A stretch of 64,000 nt of DNA from Filosporella fistucella. Taxonomy: Eukaryota > Ascomycota > Leotiomycetes > Helotiales. This document shows, in pieces, positions 48,317-58,298 of this stretch. Positions within the stretch are counted from its first letter, which is position 1; each line of letters begins with the position of its first letter. A model generated the notes under the pieces. The model was given only the letters and a program-made list of their open reading frames with translations, made no database searches and had not been told where the DNA came from. The position numbers and the translations under genes are program-made. The stretch lies in contig JAQJZZ010000019.1 of NCBI GenBank assembly GCA_030077755.1, forward strand, positions 1,438,501 to 1,502,500. Direction: 5' to 3'.

Positions 48317-49280
48317 GATAATTGACCTAGTAGTACAATTGGCAGCAACGAGAAGATGTGTCTATTTCCGAGTGATTCACCTATGTTTCATGGGACAAAG
48401 ATGCGTATTTATTCCCAATATCGAGGTTTGAGACATGCAACTATCATGTTTTAGATTAATGTTGAGTGGGGAAGCTGTTTGCTATCAGCTCCAGGCAGCA
48501 GGCTGAGTAAGCAGCTGTTTGCCTCGTGGGGGCCGAAACTGCGGGGTGTATCATTATGCAGAATTGAAGAGAGTGAACAAAACGTTTTAGAAAAATCATT
48601 TCATAAGTCAGATGAAGTTAATGTGGAGTTGCAAACTGAAGGATTGATATGGGAAGGTGTGGATTGAGTCTGCTAGACTGGCAGTGGCTTGCCCTCGCAA
48701 TTCATTGTCGGGAAGTAACCAGTCAATGAGTAGCCTGGAGGTTTAGTGGAAGGCCACTGGAGCTACTTGCGGCTTGGGTAGTGAACCGCCCGAAGCCAGT
48801 GCCGTAGTAGTAAGAATAGTCATAATTTTTTGATTTAACCTTTACAGTGATTACTGTAATAGGCACAAACTTCAATGCTGTTGATTCCAGCTTAGCTAGA
48901 ATATATTCTTAGGTGGGCGAACATGAAGGAAGTTTTGGTAGAGGGCATATGGATATATAATTTTGTAAAAAGCACTGTCACAGGATACTAACGCTTGAAT
49001 TGAATAGAGGAGTAAAGATACTGCACTAAAGCCTTCTACTCAGGGGCTTAGGGGTTTTCTATTCGTATTCGAGTAAATACTAATTAGTAGTTCTTGCTAT
49101 CACGAGAAGTGGTCTCCTAAGGGCTCTCATCCTAGGGCTTGGACTTTCAGGGTTGCTGATTTAGTACACGTATAGTAGCTTCCCGGCCTCCACAGCAGTA
49201 ACCCCCGGACGGCCAGCGGACCGTCAATTGTTAAAGCTGGAGCGCTTTTTACAAGCAACGGAAGACTTATATTCTCCTCT
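48317..49280. other. Upstream region of the NLR-like gene
   Basis: About 960 bp between two minus-strand genes. It carries the NLR promoter, and its right end carries the left copy of the 64-bp inverted repeat (49180-49243), only 38 bp from the stop of the esterase gene. No gene was called; a short frame near 48479-48667 has no features. Confidence 0.4.
49180..49243 (+). repeat. Left copy of a 64-bp inverted repeat
   Basis: It starts TTCCCGGCCTCCACAGCAGT and ends TTGTTAAAGCTGGAGC. The reverse complement of 54237-54300 matches it at 58 of 64 positions without gaps, counted by eye. Similarity stops abruptly at the GGAGC end and fades on the outer side, where weak resemblance continues. Confidence 0.85.
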
Positions 49281-50494
49281 TCATTTACCTAAGTCCACCA
49301 GCATCGCACCAGCAATATTTGCAGACCCTCTCATCAATCCCTCTGGCAATTTTGCATCTGTACACGTAAGGTACTTGGTCAAATCAAAAGCCTCAGTCAC
49401 ATTTTGCCAAACATGCAATCCCCCTTCTTCAATCTTCAAATCCACATCAACTCCATCAGCTCTCAGACTCTCGGCAAATCGAATAATTTCATCTAGGAAA
49501 ACTTCATGGCTTCCAGCTGTAACCCATACCCTAGAAGGCATAATATCCTTCCAGCTACGCCCATCTTGCAATGGTTTCGATAAATCCAAGAAAGGGCTCT
49601 CTTCGCAAGTCTTCTGGTCTGGAAACATTTTCTCCGTGCATTCTAGAAGGAAGTCTCTGTCGAGGAAATCTTTGTGCTTGTTGATGCGGTATGAAGATGT
49701 CATGGAACAAGAAAGATCAACCCAAGGCGAAATCAGAAAAACACCACGACCAGGTTTTGGAAGAGAATACTTTGACAATTCAGTCAGTAAGCAAGTAGCA
49801 AGATGTGCTCCTGCTGAGGCACCGAGAACGGCGATTTTCGAAGCGTCGATTTTCTGGTTCTCGATAAGATATCGGTACCCCGCTGCAGCTTCATCGATCT
49901 GGGCCGGGAAATGCTTTTCACTGCCATATGTATACTGCAAGGCAAAGATACTGATAGAAATGCCTTGCTCATCAGCAATCTCAGCTGTTCGAAGAGCGGT
50001 TGTGAGATAAGCTGCGGGGTGACCTGAAACATATGCTCCACCGTGAATGTAATAGATTACGATATCGCACGAAGTTGGATCTTGGTATTTGCCTGCGGGT
50101 CCTTTACACATCCAGTATCCCGCAACATCGCCCTGGAGAACTTGTTCATACAAATTCCCGATTTTGGATTTAAATCGAGGTGAGTTGAGAACTTTATTGG
50201 CATCTCCATTCGACAGAACCCTATTCACCGAGAATGGTAGCTTTCCCGCAAGACTTATCCTAAATTAGCTGTATGAATATGTGTGATCAGACTGACTTAC
50301 GATTTTATAACTGATACCGTGATATCCCTCCATAACGGCACATCATTATTGCCATAGTCTCCAATTCTTCGATATGCCAATTGGAAGAGAGCCAATGGAA
50401 TATATATCGGAGCCACCGCAATTTGAAGCCAATCTAGACCTGTGATGCCCGGCAGGTGCGAGTTTGGACCACCATGATTTTTAGTTGTAGACAT
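49281..50494 (-). CDS. Alpha/beta-hydrolase, HSL-type esterase with N-terminal membrane segment, 2 exons
   Basis: Exon 1 is 50494-50301 and exon 2 50259-49281 (41-bp intron), giving 390 residues. A hydrophobic stretch near residues 20-40 (LDWLQIAVAPIYIPLALFQL) probably anchors the protein in a membrane. The catalytic part is the hormone-sensitive-lipase branch: oxyanion motif YYIHGGAYVSG, nucleophile elbow VLGASAGAHLA (G-x-S-x-G), and the catalytic His in EEGGLHVWQ. Family enzymes hydrolyse short- to medium-chain esters and are common as detoxifying or secondary-metabolite esterases. It lies on the same strand as the NLR-like gene, which is downstream, and between the two 64-bp inverted repeats. 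A CGG-N11-CCG site lies 99 bp upstream. The natural substrate is unknown. Confidence 0.82.
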
Positions 50495-52138
50495 TGTAAT
50501 GGAGATAAACAATGGTTAAAGGCTGAGGATAAACATGAGCGCGAAGATGAATCTTGAAACCCATACTTAACGACCGGCTTGATGTCCACTTTCGGAACCG
50601 ACAAGACCGACCGGCCGGCTAATTGAAGTTAGAGCGAGTCCACTATCACGTATATTTGGAAGTGGACATCGAGTACCTTCTCATATGGGTGGATATCTTT
50701 ATAGAAGATGAAAAACCATTGAGATCAAGTTGGAGACAAAAAAGACGATAAGAAATGGTACAGCAAGTCCCCGGAAGGGAAAAAGAGCATGTGACTTTTC
50801 GCAAATATCTCACATGACTCTAGCCCCACATTGGGCTTCCAAGACTCCCTTCACTCAGGGCAGGAAAGAAAGGGGTAGTCAAAAATCTTGGTGTTCATGA
50901 GGAAACTTCGAGATGCAGACTTCAACGACATGTACGAAATTATATATCGTCTAGCCATCGTCCTCCAGAGATTTTGCGCTCAGTAAGACCTCGACTCACC
51001 ATTAGATTCCCTCCAAGATATTTTGTGCTTTCAACAAAGCGCGAGTCACGAGAATAGCGGCGTCGCGGCATCCTCCTCCCGTCAGTAGTAAATCAAAATC
51101 AATCCCCTTCCCCTTTCAGCTCCCTCAAGGCTTCAATCCACAAGGCATTTTCACGGCATCCAAGCGCTTCGTCATCGAAAAGTCTCATACTGTGGAAATT
51201 ACATCCTTTCTTTCCGTATTACAACAGCCTGCGCGCTACCAACATCCAAAAAGCCGCACTCCAGACGCATTCTTTCGGACATTACCCTTCATGACTCCCA
51301 ATGCATACATCACGATGGAAAAGGGGTAAAAATCAGCCCTACAAGCCAATGGAGGCGGAGCTTGGAATAGAGAGCCAATGTTGTACAGCGGCAAAACCTA
51401 CCAAATATCTCTTTGTCAAAAAAACAAAAACATTCCCCCTGATGTTGGCTGCGCACCGGGTACCTGCATTTATCACACTTTTCTTCACAAACTGATTCCT
51501 CGAATGATCGACTCCCCTTGCTTCGATCACGAGAAAAAAAGACTTTGTTGTTTATGCATGAAACGCTGTAGTCCAGCCGCTGCGCTAAGGTGGCGTAAAG
51601 CTGAACGCCATAAAGGTAAAATTTGTACCAACCGAAGACAAGCAATATTCTATGAAATTTGGAGGCTGAGAAGTAAGGCATATTCCGGGAAGTTCCCCAG
51701 ATTTTAGATCCATTGATTCGTCTCATGTTGCACTGTTGCCCGTGTCTGCATTTCACAAATCCTGTCATTGGAACAGACATCCCGTAATGAGGGGGCATCA
51801 AGTGATGTGTCGGACATGGAAATGCTTGGATATGCCCAAGATGAAAACGACCGTGAGCACAACAATATCTCCGCTGTTCTATTTGTATAACATTTCCTAT
51901 CTGAGTTCTGACAGAGCCTAATGGGGAATAAGTCAGTCACGTGTAGTCCGTTCATGACTTTCGTTTGACTCCATTTCTTCACTGGATGGAGCTGGGTATC
52001 GTGGATATATAAGTCCTATCCCCCACACGAATGTTGCCGAAAACCAACTCAAACTGCCTCACTCTTTTGGCACTGTCACTCGTTTTTCAGTCTCTATCCA
52101 CATTTGTGGCTTTCTATAGCTAATTTCTAACTTTCAAC
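50495..52138. other. Divergent intergenic region between esterase and GPI protein
   Basis: 1.6 kb with the promoters of both flanking genes. The GPI-protein side has TATATAA near 52007 and CACGTG near 51939. A 160-codon minus-strand frame at 51310-51801 looks random and is not called. Confidence 0.4.
50593..50609 (+). promoter_or_regulatory. CGG-N11-CCG site upstream of the esterase
   Basis: CGG-AACCGACAAGA-CCG, the triplet spacing bound by Gal4, immediately followed by ACCGGCCGG. It is 99 bp upstream of the esterase ATG. The preceding bases (ACTTTCGGAAC) resemble the start of copy A near 16056-16068. A Zn2Cys6 regulator is plausible but unproven. Confidence 0.35.
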
Positions 52139-53965
52139 ATGAGATTCTCATCTCTTGGCCTTATGGCCGGCCTTGTAGCCTCCGCATTGGCTGAAGACGT
52201 TCTCTTCGTCGACACTTTCGAATTCCACGAGTACGACGAAACAGTCAACGTTCTCGGTCTAACCACCAAGGTCGTCACAGAAGCAGAATGGAGAACCATG
52301 ACAACCGCGGACTTTGCTGCTTTCAAGTCCATTGTTATCGCCGATCCAAACTGTGTTAGCTCCCCAAGTGTTGTTCAATTCCTCGTTGATACAAAGGATA
52401 CCTGGGGACCTGCTGTCCAGGGTAATATTGTTCTCATCGGTAAGTCACATAATTCCCCGCGTAGCCAATTATCAACATCCACTAACATAAACCTAGGAAC
52501 CGACCCTTCCCTCCATTTCAGCAGTGTCGCAGGCCCAAAAGTCTTAATCGACAACGCCATCAAATTCTCCGCCGCCGGCGTATCCTCTACTGGCGCTTCT
52601 CAGACAGGTCTCTACTTCGCTCTCTCCTGCTACTACGATGGCGTAAACAGCGCCACTGTTGATGCTCTTTCTTACTTTGGTGAATTCACCGTACGCGGAA
52701 ACCTAGCCTGCTACAATAAAGCCCATATTGTCGCCTCCTCCCCAGCTCTTGGTACCCTCGACGATGCAGCACTCTCAGATTGGAGCTGTAGTGTCCACGA
52801 AGCTTTCTCTCGCTACCCATCCGTAGGAGTGAACGGTTTCCAAGCCCTTGCCATCGCTCAAGACATCATTGGCGAGGGCTCTCAAACCTTCGGAGACGGA
52901 ACCGTTGGACTCCCATATATCATCTCTCGCGGTGCTACACCAGCCGGTTGTGGAGACGGAAAATGGAACGAGGCTCTAGGAGAAGAATGCGATGATGGAA
53001 ATACAGTTAATGGAGATGGTTGCTCTGCTAGCTGTAAGTGTGAGTCTGGACGTGCAGGACCAGCTGGAACCTGTCTTGCTGCTCCCGGGACAAATTCTTC
53101 GTCTTCTTCCAGTAGCTCGTCTTATATCTCTTCTACTATCGTTCCATACAGCAATAAGACTATCACTGCTACTTCTACCATTTCAAGCACTAGGTAACCC
53201 TCCTTCCTCGCTCTCACATCAACACAACTAACAAACAACCCCAGCACCTTCTGTCCAGGCCCTTACGTCACTCCCACCGTACCAAAAGACCACATCATCG
53301 GTGTCGAAATCATCGTCTATGTAACCGTAATCGAAGACTGCAAAACCTACGGAGCATCAACCGGTACCTACCTCCCCCTCCATTCTCCCAAACAAAAACT
53401 AATGAAACAGTAACTTCCTACGTCACAAGCGCTTGCTCCACAATGCATAAACCAATCTGGAGCTCCTACGTCCCAGGTTATCCTTGCTACGCCTGCGCCA
53501 TGTCTTCAGAAGGCCACCCATTGCCAACTGATAAATTCATCACCGCCTCTGTCGTACGTCTCCTTTCCCTCCCCAACCCTAAATTATAAAACAAAACAAA
53601 ACTAACCCTTGAAACAGACATCCTGCCTCTCCCCCCCAGCATCATACACTCCCGCTCCCCCCGTCATAAAAACATGCGATACCTGCCTCCCCTACACCCT
53701 CTCCACCTGTCCCGCCTACGTAACTCCCTCTTCCTCCATAATCTACGAAGTCGTTGCTCCTACCTACAGCACACATGTCCATGCTCAGGCCACTACATCC
53801 GCTGCTGTATATGTTCCCAGCACAGTCGTTGTGAAGCCAAGTGCTAGTTATACGCCTAAGCCTACTTCTACGGCAGCGGCTGTTTTCACAGGTGCGGCGA
53901 AGAAGATGGAGGCTGTGATGGGAGTTGTGGCTGTGGGTGTTATGGGGGCTGTTGTCATGTTGTAA
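52139..53965 (+). CDS. Secreted GPI-anchored protein with DUF4215-type cysteine motif, 5 exons
   Basis: Exons are 52139-52439, 52497-53193, 53245-53363, 53411-53553 and 53618-53965, giving 535 residues with consistent phases. Signal peptide: MRFSSLGLMAGLVASALA. Residues about 20-265 form a globular ectodomain of unknown type. Next comes a cysteine motif (CGDGKWNEALGEECDDGN, then GDGCSASCKC) matching the DUF4215 / Myxo-type disulfide repeat, common in bacterial and protist surface proteins. A Ser/Thr-rich stalk (a run of ten serines near residue 320) is followed by two further Cys-rich segments. The C-terminus AVMGVVAVGVMGAVVML is a GPI-type tail. It should sit on the outer face of the plasma membrane or in the wall; its ligand is unknown. 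It lies within the repeat-flanked segment 49.2-54.3 kb. Confidence 0.75.
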
Positions 53966-54236
53966 GTGAGGATTGAATGGTAAGGGTTAAGGAGGAGGAA
54001 AGGAGTTTCTTGGTTGGATGGAGGCATTGGGTTGGAGGATGGTTTTGTTTGTTAAAATACTTCTTTTTGGGGATATTTATTTTTAGAGAGTGTATTTATA
54101 CATTATACTTTCTTGTACCCTTACCTGCCTTGGAGATGTCTTGTTTTTCCGACTATTGATTGAGGTCCCTTCACTTCCGCTTCCACGCTAAACGCTTCAG
54201 AGGCATAAACCAGTCCTCAGTTGCTTGGAGCGATAT

Positions 54237-54300
54237 GCTCCAGCTTTAACAATTGACGCTCCGCTGGCCCTCCGGGGGCCACTGCCGTGGAGGCAGGGAA
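54237..54300 (-). repeat. Right copy of the 64-bp inverted repeat
   Basis: This is the inverted partner of 49180-49243 (six mismatches in 64). It is directly flanked inside by a short palindrome (TGGAGC GATAT GCTCCA, 54226-54242). The outer flank (54301-54560) has repeat-like sequence with low coding character. Confidence 0.85.
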
Positions 54301-54672
54301 GTATAGTATTCCTTAAGAATAGAGAGGGAGATTATTTGGTTCCTAAGGGGAACCCCCTTCGGACCCCCTTTTCATATGAGAAACCACTCCTTTATTGATT
54401 TTGTATTTATTTCCTGAAAGTCCTTCTTTCGCCCAATAAACAAGAAGAAGAATATTACCTTATAGAAAGCACTTGAATACTAGGAGATATCTATTAAACC
54501 TTTAGGCTTAAAGCCTGAAGACAAGTCACTTGCTCTCTAGGCAGTAGAGAGAGCACTAATAAACCTGCTCACGTGCATGTATTTTTGTAAAGTTGGCCTC
54601 CTAGACCAGACCCTAATGGAAATGCCTTCCTACCCGCCCATCTGAGATTTCATTCCAGCTAAATCTGGAATC

Positions 54673-55005
54673 ATCGATATATATCGGACATCTTATCACT
54701 ATGCTTTCTAGCAGGAGAATATCTATCTTGATTCCTACATTCCTCCTGTTTTGCCTTCTTGTTTTTTCCTTGAAGCTTTTTCATATCCTTGCTCGAATCA
54801 CCTGTGGGGGCTTGCCTGCGTGGTGTTCATCTAATATCTTACCAACATGCTTTCTAGCAGGGAAATCTCTATCCCGACTTCTGCCTTTTAGATGTCTAGT
54901 TTAGTACTTTTGATTCAATACCATCTATTTCCTACTCAATATATCCGTGAGGTCTATACACACGATATATATCCAACACTTACCACCATGCCTTCCGGTG
55001 AGAAA
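54673..55005 (+). repeat. Decayed direct repeats of about 140-150 bp
   Basis: Three related starts follow one another: CTTATCACTATGCTTTCTAG (ATG at 54701), CTTACCAACATGCTTTCTAG (ATG 54849) and CTTACCACCATGCCTTCCGG (ATG 54988). Two are preceded by CGATATATATC about 25 bases upstream. Differences are mainly C/T, compatible with old duplicated or RIP-affected copies. Confidence 0.45.
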
Positions 55006-55433
55006 CATTTTATCTCATCTATATTCTTGTGCATGTACGCTTCAAGGAGTCTGTGGAAAATTATATTTTGAGTAGTCAAATGAGCTCTTTTGGCAGGCAG
55101 AAACTATGATATTGTCCTATACAGGTTCCTTGTCGTGAGGCTAGCAGCTCCATTTCATTCCATTGGCTAGGGGCGAACGTTTTTAACAGGTAATAGCTAT
55201 ATTGAAAATATTCACGATCCACATGTACATGGTTGAAAGCCACATCTTGGAAACCCGGTTAAGAATACACAGTTTCCGCGCGTCCATAACACGAACAGTC
55301 ATGGATGAGATCCTCTCGTGCTATAGCAACACCCCAACCCCAATGTCTACTTACCCTACTAAATTCTCCATCTCTACAAACAATCCATACTCAAGCAACC
55401 CCCTCCAAAACCAAATTCTCAATCTCATCCACC

Positions 55434-56907
55434 CTACCCCCTAAAAATCCCCTCCCTATCCTCCCACAACCTCCCATACTCCTCTTCCGCCATCCTCCCA
55501 ACATCAACCCCATAAACCGCCTTCTGAACATCCGCATCCGCCCACTTATCCGGGATCCTAGTCTTTACCTTCTCTCCATTCAATCTTGCTTCTCTCGCCT
55601 CCCTAAAAATCCTATCTCTCTCTTCTTTAGCTTTTCCTTTTCCTAAATGCAATTCCCTCGCACTAGCCGCTGCCCACTCGACCAACATTTCCGCTCTCTC
55701 TTTTCGTAATTTCTCATATATCTGCAGAGTTTTATTAATGTTAGATGCGGAGATGGAAGGTAATTTCCCGAATAAAACTCCTAGAACAGCGGCATCTTCT
55801 ATAGCTTGCGCTGCTCCCTGCGCTAGATGAGGAAGAGTAGGATGACATGCATCTCCCACCAACCCAACACTCCCATGTACCCAAGTTGGCAAAGGGGCAT
55901 GGACTCTTAACTTCCACTCACACACCTCCCCATCAGGAACAAGATTCAACATCCTCTGTATCATCGGGCAAAAATCCTCAAATACACCTAACATAGCCGG
56001 TTTACTACCTTTAGTGGTATACGTCTCACTAGGCGCAGCCGCGAAATTGACATCCGGTTGCGTGGTAGAGATATTATAGATTGTATTGTTGGAAATGGGG
56101 TAAGCGATGATATGGCGGTTTTGACCTATCCAGCGTGTCACGCGCTCGCTGTCTATAAGGGAGAGGAGTTCGGGATCATGAGCCATTTCTGAGCGGTTGA
56201 GAAGGATTCGATAGGCTGCTTGATCGGTGTCTTGGACGTCTGCGTCGACATTCAATGTCTTGAGCATGTCCCGCCGGATATTAGATTTCACTCCGTCGGC
56301 GGCGAGGAGGAGATCGCATTCTACATTGTATGGCTCTCCGTTCCTAGGAACAGCGAGGAAAGAAGGAGGAGACCAGGAGATGACTGATTTTGCGGAAGTG
56401 GAGAAGTGGAATGTTATTGCGGGTTCGCGTTTACAGCCGTTGAAGAGACCGTTTGCGAGGGAGGAACGGTGGCCGACCATGTGCGGGTAGCCGTAGGCTT
56501 CGTAGATGTAGTCTAATTCTACATGAGCGAGTTCGTTGTCTGTTGATCCTTCTGTGTTTTCTTAGCATACTCCTACTCTATAAGTATTAAGTCTTATGGG
56601 AAGCAGGTCTTACCTCTTATACTCGTCTCCTTACACCTCACAGCCTCCTTCTCAATCTCCTTCCAAACACCGAGTTTATCCAATATCCGTGACATATTAG
56701 GCGCGAGTTGGATACCTGCTCCTACGAAACCGAGATTCGATGCTGTTTCATAGACGTGAATGTTTTGAAACCCTTCTTTTGCCATTGCTAAGGCGCAGGT
56801 TAATCCTCCCATTCCTATTCATATTAGCATTGTTTTCTCATGAAAGGATGGGAATACTTACCAGCTCCAATCACACATATCGTCAAATCTTTCTTGATAT
56901 CTGCCAT
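55434..56907 (-). CDS. FAD-dependent monooxygenase, salicylate hydroxylase type, 3 exons
   Basis: Exons on the minus strand: 56907-56862, 56814-56614 and 56551-55434, giving 454 residues. The FAD motif CVIGAGMGGLTCALAMAKEG spans the first intron. VGAGIQLAPNMSRILDKLGV follows, then the DG motif LLAADGVKSNIRR and the second FAD motif GLVGDACHPTLPHLAQGAAQAIEDAA. These are the hallmarks of class A flavoprotein hydroxylases of the NahG/salicylate-hydroxylase group, which decarboxylate or hydroxylate aromatic acids using NAD(P)H. The C-terminal 60 residues are charged and helical (EERDRIFREAREARLNGEKV). No signal peptide. The downstream C2H2 factor gene on the same strand could be its regulator, but nothing in the sequence shows it. 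The substrate is uncertain. Confidence 0.87.
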
Positions 56908-58298
56908 CTTGTCGTTGTCTTCTTGATCAGTTTTGAAAAGAATGTGGGACGACTTTTTGAGCTCTGAATGCGGGGTATTTTCTGCTTTCTAGCCTTCAAT
57001 CTTGATTCCTCTCGAGACGAATAATCTTTCAATAAATCGTGGTGTATATCCGAACTCTTCTCATCCAAAACAACATCAATCAAACATCTCTCTTCTCTCA
57101 CTCCAGTTGATACATACAAATAACCTCACCACCAAACGGCAGCGGCGCAAGGTAAATACCTAAGGCGGGGAAGCTCCTAACGTGGGGCTCTTCAACTGTC
57201 AATCATCCACTGAACCTTCCAGCCGGGACAGTCCGGGGAAGATTTACGCCCATTCTGCAAGGCTGAATCTTACCGCAATTTGGCATAGATGTAGCCTTTC
57301 TACCCCTCCGTGGGGTCTTGTTCTTTTTCTGGGGTAATGTCATGTTGAATACTCACCATACATGTACCGTACGTACAAGCACTTTACTCACATACTCTTT
57401 TCAACCAGACACGCACGGAGTCCCGACGTCGATGCATGGAATATGGGATGCATATATATCTATGTGTCAGAAACGGAAAATGATAGCTTAATATCTCATA
57501 TTAAACCCCATATCCTCAACTCTCCTCCACATTTCATCATTTGAAGATCAGAAACATCCAGATTTCTTTCAGGTACAAAGGTGGACGGCTTGATCAGTTG
57601 AGGGGCACTTGTTGTTAGCGAGTGGGGCGCTAGAAACCCCTGAGTCTGTAGGTACTTCCGTCGACTCGGGTCGGGATTTTGCTTGGAGACCGAGAGAAGG
57701 GAAAATATTTGGATGGAGAGATTGATGGGTTTGGGAGGTTGTGGTACGTTGGAAGTTGGGATTGGTGAAATATAGAGGTGGGAGGCAGCGTATAATAAGT
57801 TGGGAATTCGAGAGAGTAGTTTGAATGGTTCATTAAATAATTAAACAGGAAATCTTTATTCGGTGGAAGCCTGAAAGATATTTTCTTAAGGATGCTCGAG
57901 AAGGCCCCACATTGAATGAATGGCTTCAAATCTGGTCTCTGTAGGAAACTTGCGATTGCAAAGGTGATGGAATATAATCTCATTGCGAAGACTGTTCTCA
58001 AGCGCAACGCAAGTAAGAATTAACAAATTGCTTTTGTGGGCAATGTGGTGACTTCAATATTATATATCTGAAGCCAGAAGAAGTGGTTTCCACTCCGTAA
58101 ATTCCGAGAATTGAGTTGTGGTATATGAAAGCACTACTTTCTAAAGATATTTTCATTTCTCATGTCTGTCCATCCAATAAATCATACTTTCCAAACCGTC
58201 CTCATATCAATCATGAAAATCCTCTTCCCACAACTCCTCAACCCATACCCAATCCCCCTCCAAAACCCACCTTCTCACCCGCCCAAAGCCTCTTAAAA
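56908..58298. other. Intergenic, no gene recognised
   Basis: 1.4 kb between two minus-strand genes, including the monooxygenase promoter. A minus-strand frame at 58007-57630 is Ser/Pro/Phe-rich and has no family resemblance, so it was not called. Confidence 0.4.

Larger units (their letters stand above)
53966..55433. other. Repeat-bearing intergenic region, no gene recognised
   Basis: About 1.5 kb between convergent genes. It contains the right copy of the inverted repeat and a block of decayed direct repeats near 54.66-55.0 kb (both listed). Short frames such as 54701-54904 start inside repeat units and are not believed to be genes. Confidence 0.45.

Noticed and set aside
51310..51801. 163-codon minus-strand frame with several cysteines
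   Set aside because: No signal peptide, no splice context, no domain, and a competing frame on the other strand; probably chance.
57630..58007. 125-codon minus-strand frame
   Set aside because: Ser/Pro/Phe-rich composition without domain features in a noncoding gap.
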